A stretch of DNA of 64,000 nt from DASQDN01 sp963825845 (GTDB taxonomy: Bacteria > Acidobacteriota > Terriglobia > Bryobacterales > Bryobacteraceae), in contig CAWGVL010000036.1 in NCBI GenBank assembly GCA_963825845.1, positions 1 through 64,000 on the forward strand, written 5' to 3'. Positions within the stretch are counted from its first letter, which is position 1. Every line of letters starts with the position of its first letter. Made by a program: the position numbers and the translations under genes. Below the pieces are notes generated by a model. That model was given only the letters and a program-made list of their open reading frames with translations. It made no database searches and was not told where the DNA came from. Below, in pieces: positions 1-10,416 of this stretch.

Positions 1-2
1 GT

Positions 3-400
3 GACGCTGCGCCACTGCAACTCTTTCAACAGGCTCTCGATAACGTCCGTCATATTCCTGGCGTGGCCTCCGCAGGACTCACCAGCCAATTGCCGCTCAG
101 CGGGGACCAGGATATTTATGGCATCGAATTTGAAAAGGACAACAACCCACTGGGCGAGGCGGCTTTTCGCTATGCGATAAGTCCCGGGTACCTTGAGACG
201 ATGCACATTCCGCTTCGCCGTGGCCGCATGTTGAATGAGCATGACGGTGCGGGCGCTCCCCGTGGCAATTCTCATTAGTGAGTCGATTGCACGCAAGGAG
301 TTCGCGGGGCAGGACCCCATTGGACAGCGCGTTCCCTCGGTCCTGATGCCGGCGAGGCGAACCGACCCTGGGCCACCATCGTTGGCGTTGTGGGCAAAGA
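3..400 (+). CDS. MacB-like ABC permease fragment, acidobacterial orphan type (partial, frameshifted)
   Basis: The open frame from the window edge reads as the periplasmic MacB_PCD-like domain of a FtsX/MacB permease. Recognisable stretches are SAGLTSQLPLSGD, ISPGYLETMHIPLRRGR, then after a one-base shift near 262 LISESIARKEFAGQDPIGQRV, and after another near 350 WATIVGVVGK. This succession is typical of the large duplicated permeases of Acidobacteria, which anchor in the inner membrane and usually lie near an ABC ATPase; their substrates are mostly unknown. The 5' end lies outside the window. The 3' end is lost at about 400, where a reverse-strand gene begins abruptly, so the last transmembrane segments are missing. 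Confidence 0.75.
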
Positions 401-401
401 T

Positions 402-630
402 CCTCCATCAACGCCGGCGCCCCGCCCTTATACACCCGGGCGCGATCCTCGATGGAATCGTGAAGCAACGCCGCAATGGCCTCGTCCTCCGATCCGCCGT
501 CCTCGAGGACAAGCGAGCAGACTCCGAGCAAGTGCGACACATAGGGCGCTCTCGACGTCTTCCGCTTTTGCGTCCGATGTATCTCGCTCGCAAACACCAG
601 CGCTCGATCGAAGCGTTCCGTCAGGGTCAC
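402..630 (-). CDS. HD-domain phosphohydrolase, RelA/SpoT-like N-terminus (3'-truncated)
   Basis: About 75 residues of an HD-superfamily protein. His33 in YVSHLLGV and the His57-Asp58 pair in ALLHDSIED follow the metal-binding spacing of small (p)ppGpp-hydrolase-like HD proteins; the actual substrate is unknown. I chose the GTG at 630 because it forms a GTGA overlap with the glycerol kinase stop codon, which suggests translational coupling; an ATG at 654 is possible. After about 402 the protein no longer resembles the family, because the DNA becomes the permease gene of the other strand. The distal half is therefore absent, by a chimeric join or a real rearrangement. Confidence 0.7.
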
Positions 631-2062
631 ACGCGGGCCACAGCGCGCTTCCATCCGGCGAACAGATTTTCCCGTTGGTCCACGGTCATTTCGGGTTCGA
701 AGATCTTTTCCGCGCGCCAGAACTGCTCAACTTCTTCCGTGTTCTTCCAGATGCCCGTCGCAAGACCGGCGAGGTAGGCTGCTCCGAGAGCTGTTGTTTC
801 GGTGTCTGCCGGACGCACGATACGGCATCCCAGGATGTCGGCCTGGAATTGCATCAGAAACTCGTTCTGCGCGGCGCCTCCGTCTACGCGGAGTTCCGCC
901 AATCGTGCGCCGCTGTCGGCCTGCATGGCGTCGACCAACTCACGCGTCTGGTAGGCAATCGCTTCGAGCGTCGCTCGAACCAGATGGGCTCTCGTCGTGC
1001 CCAAGGTCAACCCCGTGATCGACCCTCGGGCGTCTGCCTTCCAGTGCGGGGCGCCCAAGCCGACGAATGCGGCACAACGTATACTCCCCCCGTGTCCGGC
1101 ACCGAACGCGCCAGAGCTTCCGACTCGGCGCTGGTTGCAAGCAATCCGAGCTTGTCCCGCAACCACTGGACCGCAGCGCCCGCAACGAAGATGCTTCCCT
1201 CCACCGCGTAGCCATCGGCGGCGGCGGTAGCGAGCAAACGGTTCTTAGAGACAGGAACGTTGTGTCCTGTATGCATCAATGCGAAGCATCCCGTGCCGTA
1301 AGTATTCTTGGTGAGGCCGGCGCGAAAACATGCTTGGCCGGCCAGAGCGGCCTGCTGATCGCCGGCGATGCCTGCGATCGGTATCTCCCGGCCCAAATGC
1401 TCACCGGCCGTTGTCGCGACAACTTCGCATGAGTCCACGATACGCGGGAGCATGGCGCGGGGTATGTCGAAGTAATTGAGCAACTCGGCGTCCCACTCCG
1501 CGGTTGCAAGATCCATCAGCATCGTGCGAGACGCGTTTGTCTTGTCTGTCACATGCACCGCGCCGTTTGTCAGCTTCCAGATCAGCCACGAGTCGACGGT
1601 TCCGAACAGCGCCTCACCGTCTTTAGCCATCGCACGCGCCTCAGGCGAATGCTCGAGGATCCATTGAATTTTGGTCGCCGAGAAATACGCGTCCGGGACC
1701 AGACCGGTCTTCCTCGCAACCCAGGCCGCATCGATCTTCCGGCAAGCGTCAGCGGTGCGCCGGCATTGCCAGACGATTGCGGGCGCCAGCGGACGTCCCG
1801 ACTTCCGGTCCCAGACGATGGTCGTCTCGCGCTGATTTGTAACGCCGATCGCCGCGGGCGCCGCGTTCGATTCGGCAAGGACCGTCAAGGCGGATCGGAG
1901 TTGCGCGCTCCAGATTTCTTCCGCATCCTGCTCTACCCAACCAGGGCTTGGGTAAGAAGAAGTGAGGGGAATCGATCGCATGAGAAGGCGCTCCCCCGTT
2001 TCGTCATACAGAACCGTACGCGCACTGGTAGTTCCTTCGTCGAAGGCTAGGATGTGGGGCAC
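627..2062 (-). CDS. glpK: Glycerol kinase (one frameshift)
   Basis: FGGY-family kinase that phosphorylates glycerol to sn-glycerol 3-phosphate in the cytoplasm. The N-terminus has the phosphate-binding DEGTTSARTVLYD, followed by GVTNQRETT, IVWQCRRT and the central GIAGDQQAALAGQ. The C-terminal part, in another frame, has GLGAPHWKADARGSI and RVDGGAAQNEFLMQ. A missing base near 1072 (one G where GG restores the frame) joins the halves into about 478 residues, close to the usual 495-500. The stop overlaps the GTG of the HD-domain gene. No glpF or glpD lies nearby. The start ATG at 2062 faces the divergent gene at 2136. Confidence 0.92.
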
Positions 2063-2118
2063 TGAGGCATTATGCCAAACGCCGAATCAGGCTCGAGAAC
2101 AACGCTGGCCCCGCCACG

Positions 2119-2124
2119 TATAAT
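2119..2124 (+). promoter_or_regulatory. Possible -10 box for the gene at 2136
   Basis: Perfect TATAAT hexamer. No good -35 box is visible 16-18 bases upstream. Its distance from the ATG implies a very short leader. Confidence 0.35.
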
Positions 2125-2135
2125 GAAGAAACCGC

Positions 2136-2546
2136 ATGTTCTTCCGCAATCAGAAACCTCAGAAGGCAAGCTTCAGCGATCTCCTGACGAAAGTCCGACA
2201 GGCTGGATTTACGGTGCAGGGCGAGGGCTCGCGCGCCAAAGTCAGCAAGCTCGGATGCGCTGCCGTTATCGAAGACGGAACCGACGGCACGCCCGTTGTT
2301 GGAAAAGCCGGAGTGGTGGTCGGGGACGAGATCGGGTTGCTGGTAGACGGCGGGTATCAGAAGTTCTTCCGAACGCCGAAAGGCCGGAAGGTCCCTGCGC
2401 TGGCGGAACATCTGAAGGCGCTCCACACTTTTCAGGAAGATTTGAAAGAGGCGCTAGGCCTGGTGAGCCTCTACAACGAGGGTCTTGGCACAACTTTCGA
2501 CCAGCACATGTATGACCGTGTGAAGGGGCGCGACGCCCGGGTATAG
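2136..2546 (+). CDS. Small conserved hypothetical protein
   Basis: 136 residues, uninterrupted, no signal peptide and no membrane segment. The N-terminal part is basic (SFSDLLTKVRQAGFTVQGEG), the middle contains a glycine/valine-rich stretch (GKAGVVVGDEIGLLVDGGYQKFF) and the C-terminal third is helical. I do not recognise a characterised family. It is divergent from glpK and ends 20 bases before a strong terminator. A TATAAT hexamer lies at 2119-2124, only 11 bases before the ATG, so the transcript may have almost no leader. Confidence 0.65.
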   Translation: MFFRNQKPQKASFSDLLTKVRQAGFTVQGEGSRAKVSKLGCAAVIEDGTDGTPVVGKAGVVVGDEIGLLVDGGYQKFFRTPKGRKVPALAEHLKALHTFQEDLKEALGLVSLYNEGLGTTFDQHMYDRVKGRDARV

Positions 2547-2565
2547 ATTACAAGAATTCTCGGAG

Positions 2566-2603
2566 AAAGCCGGCCCTCTGTACAAGAGAGCCGGCTTTTC
2601 TTT
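2566..2603 (+). terminator. Rho-independent terminator
   Basis: AAAGCCGGC pairs with GCCGGCTTT around an inner CTCT/AGAG stem and is followed by TTTTCTTT. It ends the gene at 2136-2546 and is the landing site of the group II intron that starts immediately downstream. Confidence 0.88.
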
Positions 2604-3026
2604 GTGTGCCGAGCATGTTCGACAGCTTGAGGGTGAAAGTCCCTTTGACAACCTGATGGAGGTGAAGTCATAGCGAAGCGCAAGGGCGTTCCGGTGACGG
2701 AGGGTCTGAAAGAAGCGTGGAGCAAAGGCGCGAGCCGATGAACAAGAACCGGATAAGAGGCATATGGTGCAGGACGAGCGGGCAGAGGATGGCGAAGTCC
2801 ATATCCATCAAGGGCACTGGATGTAAATCCGGCGGTTGCGCGTTGAAGGCGGTCGAGCTTACCTCGGGAGATCTGCCGTTTGTCTTGGATTCAAGACTGA
2901 GGATTGAGCGATCGGTCCTGACCGGGCGGCAGAAGTCAGCAGAGGGCGTATTAGGCACGCGAGTGCTGAAGGCCCGAACGGTCCCCGAAAGGGGTTAATG
3001 GGAGCGGCGAATAAGCGGCGCGAGTC

Positions 3027-4408
3027 ATGAGCGACAAGCGGCAGAAGAACCAGCTAGAGCTGGCCTTCATGGCAGAAGATACGGGTGAAGCTCAAAGGGC
3101 TGCCATCGAAGGGACCGAATCGCTTGCGGCGAAGCGCGGGACAGAAAGCCCGGCCATTGAGCGAACAGTTAATGGAGGAAGTCTGCGGGCGGGAAAACTG
3201 CAAGCAGGCATTGGCACGAGTGAAGGCCAACAAAGGAGGCGCTGGCGTGGACGGGATGACTGTCCATGAGTTGCCAGAGTTTCTGAAACAACACTGGCCA
3301 GCGATGCGGGAACAATTGTTGAGCGGGACGTATAAGCCGCAGCCGGTAAAACGGGTAGAAATCCCGAAGCCGGATGGAGGAATGCGAACGCTTGGCATTC
3401 CAACGGTGCTGGATCGATTTATCCAGCAGGTGGCGATGCAGGTACTGCAACGCAGATGGGACCCGATGTTTTCCGAGCACAGCTACGGGTTTCGTCCCGG
3501 GCGGTCGGCGCATCAGGCGGTAGAAGCGGCGCAGAAGTACATCGCTGACGGATACCGCTGGGTGGTGGATCTGGATCTGGAGAAGTTCTTCGACCGGGTC
3601 AATCACGACAAACTGATGGCGAAGATCGCCGAACGGGTCAGCGACAAGCGAATGCTGAAGCTGATCCGGGCGTTTCTCGGGGCTGGTGTGATGGAAGGCG
3701 GACTGGTGAGTCCGGTGGATGAGGGGACGCCACAGGGCGGTCCTTTATCGCCCTTGCTGTCGAACGTCGTGCTTGACGAGTTCGATCGGGAGTTAGAGCG
3801 GCGCGGACTTCGGTTTGCGCGGTATGCGGATGACAGCAACATCTACGTTCGCAGCCGCCGGGCCGGAGAGCGGGTGATGACAAGCATTACGCGGTTCATC
3901 ACGAAGAAGCTCAGGCTCAAGGTGAACGAGCAGAAGAGTGCGGTGGCGCGGCCGTGGGCACGGAAGTTTCTAGGGTTCAGCTTCACGAACGGCAGGCATA
4001 CCCAAGCGGCGGATTGCGCCGAAAGCGGTGGACCGGTTCAAGGAGCGGGTTCGGGAACTGACGCGTCGGATGCGGGGTGTAAGCACGGAACGGATGGCCG
4101 AAGAACTGGCTCGATATCTTCGAGGCTGGCTTGGGTACTTTGGGAAGTGTGAAATGCTGTCAGTGTTGGAAGGTCTTGAGAAGTGGTTCCGGCGCAGGCT
4201 GCGATCTGCGATTTGGAAGCAGTGGAAGCGAGGGTGGATGCGGTATGCCGAGCTACGTCACCGGGGTGTGGGCAAAGATCTCGCCGCTCAAACGGCGGGC
4301 AGCGCTCATGGTCCGTGGCGGCTTTCCAACAGCCCGGCACTCTCGATTGCACTGCCCAATGCTTATTTCGACTCGCTCGGGATTCCAAGATTAGCTGGCT
4401 GCCGATAG
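3027..4408 (+). CDS. ltrA: Group II intron reverse transcriptase/maturase (two frameshifts)
   Basis: Intron-encoded protein that helps splicing and reverse-transcribes the intron into DNA. In order: a basic N-terminus (KQKNQLELAFM-like), RT motifs including VDGMTV, IPKPDGGMRTLGIPTVLDR, YGFRPGRSAHQA, the catalytic YADD at 3822-3833, then the thumb/X domain (RRIAPKAVDRFKERVRELTRR, LRGWLGYFGKC). No HNH endonuclease domain follows, as expected for class C. Frame breaks lie near 3155 and 4000. Joined length is about 455 residues. Whether the element is active cannot be judged until the frame breaks are verified. Confidence 0.9.
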
Positions 4409-4419
4409 CTCAACCCGCC

Positions 4420-4455
4420 GAACCGCCGTGTACGGACCCGTACGCACGGTGGTGT
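4420..4455 (+). ncRNA. Group II intron domain V hairpin
   Basis: A 9-bp outer stem (4422-4430 with 4445-4453), a 4-bp inner stem TACG/CGTA, a GACC loop and a two-base bulge on the 3' arm match the catalytic domain V layout. The triad position reads CGC, which is the class IIC state. Confidence 0.75.
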
Positions 4456-4487
4456 AACAGGGAAAGCTGGCGACAGCCTACCTAGTA

Positions 4488-6568
4488 TCAACGAACAGGC
4501 ATCATTACGGAGTTCGAACGGATGCTTCCCATGTTAGCTTGCACGGGCACGTTTCCACTTACACCGCTCGGGACTTCGAAGAGAACCTGATCCAGACCTA
4601 CGTATCCTGGTGACGCAAGCGAGTACAGCACTCGAGCCTCACGACCTCCGACTGTGAGCATGACGGGTCCGGTGTTGTAGATGGTATCGGTCGGTATCAA
4701 CTCTCCAGTCTCAACCGGCGGGGCAACCGCTCCGAAACCAGTACCATACGCCCAGATCTGATCGCCTGCGCGAACGGGGTTCGATGCGGTCACCAATGAA
4801 TAGTCGGTCTTTGTGAACACTCCTCCGTCCGGACCGAAGTAGAAAGCAGGCGCGACTCGGGCGACTTCGGCCGTGGCCGCCGTGCGCATCTCGCCGTTGC
4901 CGTTTCGGACAAGGACCGGCTGTGAGCCGAGACTGGCATCGACTGGAACCTGAGCCACGATGTACGTTGGCATCGCAATCAGCAGGGCCGCAGGCTTGCC
5001 TCCGAGCGTGACCTGAAGGCCGTTGAACGAGGTCGGCAACTTCGCTCCTTCGAAAGCGCTGCCGATGTCAGTTGGCGTTTTAACGAAGTTCGCGCCGAAG
5101 ATCGTCATCAGCCCGCCGGGTGCGACCATCCGCAAGGCGGGATCGCTGACCGCGGAGATAACGGCGGTGACCGTAGGCAGCGCGGTGTTGGCGGGAGCAA
5201 GCTGAGAGCGCACAACCCCATTCGGGCGCGTGGTGGTATGCAGATTGATGTAGTGCGCCTCGGGGTTGACTGCGAGTGAATTTAACGTAGCCAGAGCCGC
5301 GGCGCTGGTGACGTTCACGATGCGATAGATGTTCCCATGTCCGGACGCTGTGGAGACGTTATTCGTCGCGCTCAAACCCGTATTGATCGTAACGGGGCCG
5401 TTTTCAGTGGCGGCTCCGTTATGGATGTGGAGTCCTGTGAAGGTCTCCGCCGCAGGGAAGCGATAGTTGACGTCGAAGATTGCAACGCCTCCCGCCACGC
5501 TCCCATCCGCCTTTCGGATCGTATGCGCCGTGAAGACGGCCGGCGCGCTGGCATCGACTCCGGTGATGGGCGGAACTTCATTCGCCGTCGTCATGTTCAC
5601 ACGGAACTGCATCCTGTCGGTTCTGCGGAGCTGCGCCCGAATGACACCGCCCGGGTTCGTCAACAGTATGGATATTGATGTAGTAGTCCGCAGGATTCCG
5701 GAAGATCCCGGCGAGAGTATTCGCGGAGTCGGCATTGTCGACGGGAACTTCCACTTCGTAGTGCAGTATGCCGCCTGCAGGATTTACCGGAACTGCATTG
5801 GCCCCACCTTGGAGGCCAGTATTGATTCTGACGGGTCCATTGACGCCCGCTGCCCCATCATGGATATGGAAACCGGAAAAGCTCTCGCCTTCGGGGAAAC
5901 CCGAATACGCGGCATCGAAGATGACTTGCCCGGAGGTGGGCCGCGCACAATCGCGAATCGGCGTTTCCCCACAGGTTGCGAGCGCGACCACCGTTCCGAA
6001 CGCGGATGCATTCGTTCCCGGAATCGGGGGCACTTCATTGGCCGGTGACATTAAGCCCATCAGGACTACCATTTCGGCGCGCTGTAGCTGGCCGCGAATC
6101 ACGCCGCCGGGGTTTTCGGTGGTGTGGAGATTCACATAATATCCGCTCGGATCCGTGAGCATGCCGTTGACTGTGGCGAGTCCGTCCGCATTCGTCGGCA
6201 GCGTTTGGCCTTGATAATTAAGAACGCCGCGGCCAGTTGAACTGACGACAGGTTCCGCTGCCGCGGATTCCGGAGTCGATCGTTACAGGGCCATTTTCGC
6301 CCGCCCGTCCACTATGGATGTGCAGCCCGGTGAGCCGAATCTCGCCTGGGAATTGATACGTTACATTGAAGTCCGTCGATGCGGATATGACACGTCCCTG
6401 CGCATCGCGAACGACATGGAGCCAGATCGTCGCTCCGCCGCTTGCGTTGATACTGACGGCCGGAACCTCGTTGGACGGCAGCATGACCGCCCGGAACGGA
6501 ATCGTTTCGGCTGTTTGCGCCCACAGCGACACAGCTGTGAGCGCGAATACTCCTCCGAGTTTCCTCAT
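4488..6568 (-). CDS. Secreted protein with three CHRD domains and a Solibacter-type C-terminal domain (two frameshifts)
   Basis: A signal peptide (MRKLGGVFALTAVSLWAQ) is followed by three CHRD-like repeats. Each carries an NEVP(P/A) motif, a GFHIHDGA or GLHIHNGA motif with GPVxI, and the later ones a YYVNLHTTENPGGVIRGQL-type segment. The C-terminal third starts ISAVSDPALRMVAPGGLMTIFGANF and matches the architecture of the Solibacter uncharacterised C-terminal domain, an Ig-like fold of unknown role. CHRD domains occur in chordin and in bacterial exported proteins without a defined function. Frame breaks near 6230 and 5660; joined length about 690 residues. The stop codon touches the group II intron 3' end. 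Confidence 0.85.
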
Positions 6569-6671
6569 AACCTCTATAAACCCTCCCGGAAGAACATACT
6601 ACTGCATGTAACGTCGCGCGCAATTGTTAATTCCAGCGCGCTTTGCGGAAGCCCTTCGATACAATACGTGT

Positions 6672-7857
6672 ATGTCTGCTCCTGCCGATGAGTTTTACCG
6701 CATAAGTAAGCTGCCGCCTTACGTCTTCGCCGTTGTGAACGAGATGAAGGCACGGCTGCGCGCGGATCAGCAGGATGTGGTCGATCTCGGGATGGGCAAT
6801 CCGGATGGTCCTACACCCCGGCCCATCGTCAACAAGTTGATCGAAGCCGTCAGAAATCCGCGAAACCACCGCTATTCTCTGTCCAAAGGCATCCCACGAC
6901 TGCGCGAAGAGATCGTCCACCGGTACAAGACGAAATATGGAGTTGACCTCGATCCGGCAACAGAAGCGATCGCGACCATCGGCGCAAAGGACGCGCTTGC
7001 GCACCTGCTTTTCGCGGTCATCGGTCCGGGTGACGCCGTAGTTTCCCCCAATCCGGCTTATCCGATCCATCAGTACGGCGTCGTGATGGCAGAGGGACAT
7101 GCCTGTATGCTGCCCATGCCGAATCCGGATACATTTCTGAACGGGCTCGAAGACCTGTATCGACGCAGTACCCGGAAGCCGCGGCTGATTCTGATCTCCT
7201 TCCCGCACAACCCGACCACTCAGTGCGTAGATCTCAATTTCATGAAGGAGATCATCCAACTGGCGCGAAATCACGGGTCGATGGTATTGCATGATTTCGC
7301 GTATGCCGATATTTGCTTTGATGGTTACAAGGCGCCGAGCATCCTTCAGGTTCCAGGCGCCAAGGACGTTGCTGTCGAGATCTTCTCGATGTCGAAGAGC
7401 TACAACATGGCGGGATGGCGCGTCGGTTTCTGTCTTGGCAATCAGAAGATGATCGCGGCCCTGGCTCGGATTAAGAGCTATCTGGATTACGGCGTGTTTC
7501 AGCCGATTCAGATTGCTTCAATCATCGCGCTGCGGGAGTGTGAGGAAGACACCGGGCAAGATTTGCAAACTTTATGAGAAGCGCCGCAATCTACTGGTCG
7601 ACGGATTGAACAAGGCCGGCTGGCCGGTGGAAAAGCCGAAAGGTTCGATGTTCGTTTGGGCTCCGATTCCGGAGCAGTACGAATCCATCGGCTCGCTCGA
7701 GTTCTCGAAGCTGCTGCTGGAGAAGGCGCTGGTTGCCGTTTCGCCGGGCATCGGGTTCGGTCCGCTCGGAGAAGGCTTCGTGCGGTTCGCGCTGATCGAG
7801 AACGATCAGCGGACGCGGCAGGCGCTGCGTTCGATCAAGCAGTTTCTGAAGCAGTGA
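6672..7857 (+). CDS. alaC: Class I/II aminotransferase, AlaC-like (one frameshift)
   Basis: Fold-type I PLP enzyme. Substrate-side motifs are MGNPDGPTP, YSLSKGIPRLREEI and SPNPAYPIHQYG; the PLP lysine lies in FSMSKSYNMAGWRVGF. This set resembles the AlaC glutamate-pyruvate aminotransferases and related aromatic/LL-DAP-like enzymes, so the substrate is an inference. An extra G near 7557 shifts the frame; removing it gives ...EEDTGKICKLYEKRRNLLVDG and about 395 residues, the usual size. I chose ATG 6672 over an upstream ATG because homology-like sequence starts there. The stop overlaps the GTG of the next gene (GTGA). Confidence 0.88.
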
Positions 7858-8967
7858 TACATATCCTTTTCACCACAACTCTGGTCATGGCGTCCGCACT
7901 GGCGGAGGCAGCGGATCCATCCGCGGCGCTCGCTGCCTGCGGTGTTATGGGCAGCCCAGGTTGCTCGTCCCTCCAGGAACCAACACTGCACCTGCTACCC
8001 AGACTGTCACGCCGCCCGAGACGCAGCCAACGATCCCTGGGCTACCGGCCGGCGTTCAGGTCACAGCTCCGGTCGCAGCGCCTGATGGCGCCCAAGGAGC
8101 CCCTCGGGCCGAAACTCCGGTCGGGGCGGTCCGCCGCCACCCCCGGCGCATCACGGATTGGCGCTCGTCCCGGAGGCGCACCCATCCGCAACTGCCTCCT
8201 GGCCTGCCTATGGGGGCGGCGCCGGGAGCAACCGGAACGGGCGTGAAACCGAGGGTCCAGCCAACAACAGGTGCTCAGCCGGCCGGCGTTCAGCCTCCCG
8301 GTGTTCCGGTTCCTGACGCTCAGCCCTCCCCCGGTGTGCAGCCACCTGGCGTCACGCCATCCGGCGAAGCCGATGCCCCGCCAATTGTGCCGAAGCTGGT
8401 TTCATGCGAAGTTACTTTCACGGAGGGCAGAATTGAAATTTCTGCCGAGGGTGGAGAATTTCCGATTCCCGCCGTACTCGAAGCCTTCCGGTTGTCCGGC
8501 TTCAATCGGGATCTCAGTTCCATGGTTAGCGGTCGCGGAAGCGTCGCGGCTCGAGCTCGCAGTCGAGCCCAATAGGACGCCATCCACTCGCGAAGCAGCA
8601 GCGCTTATCGCGGGAAGATCCTTCTTTATCCGTCAGGCGGCGCAGCCACAGCTGCGCTCGCCGCGGCTCCCAAGCCGGCTCGTTTTTGCGGTGAATGTCA
8701 AAGGCGAGAGCGGAACGAAACGTCTGACTGCGTGGGCGAGGCGGCTTCAGCGAATTTCGTCGCGCTCGACGCGCACCCGTCGGCTGCTCGTGACGCCGAA
8801 GACCAACACGGACGGGCGGCGAGCATACGAAATCTCGATCAAGCCCGGAGCGGCCCTGCCACACGGGACGTCACGACGAGCGCCATACAGTTATTCTCGA
8901 GCCGGGTCTCCGAACCGGTCGGCTTGTCATTCCTGTCGTGGTGGAGGTCGAGGGCCGCTTCCATTGA
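7854..8967 (+). CDS. Proline-rich secreted protein, possibly DUF1573-like C-terminus (several frameshifts)
   Basis: The GTG at 7854 overlaps the aminotransferase stop. The first residues form a signal peptide (LFTTTLVMASALAEA), then a long Pro/Gly/Val/Gln-rich linker runs to about 8390. A folded part follows (VSCEVTFTEGRIEISAEGGEFP), and the last segment, read in a third frame, is TVILEPGLRTGRLVIPVVVEVEGRFH. The closing pattern (exposed strands, PHGT, then a hydrophobic VIPVVVEVEG) resembles DUF1573/immunoglobulin-like domains, but this is weak. At least three frame changes are needed, so the exact product cannot be written down. It is convergent with the methyltransferase, two bases apart. 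Confidence 0.5.
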
Positions 8968-8968
8968 T

Positions 8969-9520
8969 TTATTCCGCCGGCACGTCTGGCTGGGATCGTT
9001 CCAGAAATATAGGATTCACCGTCGACGTCCGTCTTCTTTGAGGCTCCCGATCGCCCATGTCGAAGCTATGCGACACGATGCGCGTGCTGCAGACTCCAGC
9101 TCCTTCCAAAGCTTCGGGCGGAGTTTCAGATTGATCCGGGTATAGAGATACAGAGTCACAACGTCGCGTCGCTGAAATTGGACTCGAGCAAGTCCTGGTT
9201 GAGGAAGCGCACCATGCTTTCCGACGCCTTTCCTTCTTTGCGTTCTCATTCGCTTCCTGGATGCGCTTCGGGGTCGATGTCGATGCCGGTTCCTTTACAC
9301 ATGATAGCTTGCTGCGGAATCGACCATACGGCGATCGCCCGAACCCAAATCGTAAGAATATCTCCTTTTCACATCGGGCCAGCTTGGCACGGCTTCGACC
9401 TACGTTCTGCGGCGTCGGGACGAAGGGAACATCAGGACCGCGCCGGAGCCGCGCCCTGTCGAGCGAGACTGCGCGCTGGGACATTCCTGAAGAGAGAACA
9501 ATCGCCTCTGCATTTCGCAT
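8969..9520 (-). CDS. SAM-dependent class I methyltransferase (frameshifted)
   Basis: Reading across frames on this strand gives PDVPFVPTPQNV, KLARCEKGDILYDLGSGD (SAM motif I), IDIDPKRIQEANENAKKEGVGKH (motif with acidic end of strand 2), DVVTLYLYTRINLKLRPKLWKELE and RIVSHSFDMGDWEPQKTVDV. This succession is characteristic of a bacterial methyltransferase group whose substrate is not known. About four frame breaks lie between 9050 and 9400. The start is uncertain; ATG 9520 is the nearest plausible one, and any export signal upstream cannot be resolved. Confidence 0.72.
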   Translation of the reverse strand: MRNAEAIVLSSGMSQRAVSLDRARLRRGPDVPFVPTPQNVGRSRAKLARCEKEIFLRFGFGRSPYGRFRSKLSCVKEPASTSTPKRIQEANENAKKERRRKAWCASSTRTCSSPISATRRCDSVSLYPDQSETPPEALEGAGVCSTRIVSHSFDMGDREPQRRRTSTVNPIFLERSQPDVPAE

Positions 9521-9640
9521 ACGAGGATTATGGACGCGGCTCTCGCCGCCTTGTGTGCCGTTAACAGTGACGTCGTAAGACTTCCGGGCAGCCTTCGGAA
9601 GTCCCCGAAAATACGTTGCCCTTGATGTGTCGGCCTTCCT

Positions 9641-10414
9641 ATGCCTGAAACAGTGCCAGCACATCTCTCGGACACGGCAATCCAATGAACACGCTGATGG
9701 ACAACGAATACACCGCGGGGTGGCGCCGCATCGGGAATCAAAACCCGAAGCCGAAAGCGATTCGGTCGATTTCAGCGCACTGGTATGCGCCTGGAACAGG
9801 GGTTACGATCAGCACAGCGCCAGAACGATCATGATTTCGGCGGCTTCCCGCGCGAACTCTATGCGGTGGAGTATCCTGCTCCCGGCGGACCCTGACCTCG
9901 CACGCAGGGTGCAAGAGATGCTTGCTCCGTTACCGGTGAAACTCGATAACTCCTGGGCTCGATCACGGAACATGGTCCGTGTTGTGTCACGCATACCGGA
10001 TGCGGATGTCCCTGTGGTGCAATTGAGCATCGACGAGACGCAACCGGCGTCGTTCCATTTCGAAGTCGGCAGGAAACTCGCACCGCTGCGGGATGAAGGC
10101 ATCCTGAATCGCCGGCAGCGGCAATCTCGTTCACAACCTCCATACGTATTCATGGACGTCATATGCCCGATCCATATGACTGGGCGGCCAGTTCAAAATA
10201 GAAGCCAGGGAGATGTTGCTTGCTGAAGAATATCAGCCGCTCATCCAATATGAAAAGCTTGGACGGGACGCGATGCTATCAATTCCTACACCGGACCATT
10301 ACCTTCCGCTGCTTTACGTGATTGGTACGAGGCAGAAAGGCGAAAGTTCTTACATTTCCACTGGAGGGGGTCGATGGCGGATCGATTTCGATGCTGAGTG
10401 TCCAGGTCGGGTAG
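9641..10414 (+). CDS. ygiD: DODA/LigB-type extradiol ring-opening dioxygenase, YgiD-like (frameshifted)
   Basis: Joined frames give GHGNPMNTLMDNEYTAGWRRI, SISAHWYAPGTGVTI, HDFGGFPRELYAVEYPAPGG, SWGLDHGTWSVL, DADVPVVQLSIDETQPASFHFEVGRKLAPLRDEGILIAGSGNLVHNL (read in pieces) and PTPDHYLPLLYVIGTRQKG, in the order of the YgiD/DODA class III extradiol dioxygenases. The metal-binding histidines of GHG, HWY and the VHN segment are present. Homologues open catechol-type rings such as DOPA; the natural substrate here is unknown. At least four indels between 9650 and 10380. It ends three bases from the convergent cardiolipin synthase gene. Confidence 0.78.
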
Positions 10415-10416
10415 AT

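Larger units (their letters stand above)
2604..4488 (+). mobile_element. Group II intron, probably class IIC
   Basis: The element starts with GTGTGCC directly after the T-tract of a terminator hairpin, the known target of class IIC introns. It has a roughly 420-base structured 5' region, an encoded reverse transcriptase/maturase, and a domain V hairpin at 4420-4455. That hairpin pairs ACCGCCGTG with CACGGTGGT, carries a two-base CG bulge on the 3' arm, and has a CGC rather than AGC triad, as in class C. The 3' boundary, between 4480 and 4490, is not resolved and falls at the stop codon of the convergent CHRD gene. The maturase frame is broken twice. Confidence 0.85.

Noticed and set aside
390..1211. 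Long plus-strand open frame opposite glpK
   Set aside because: It is antisense to well-conserved glycerol kinase codons, is rich in Arg/Pro/Ser as such shadows are, and shows no family resemblance.
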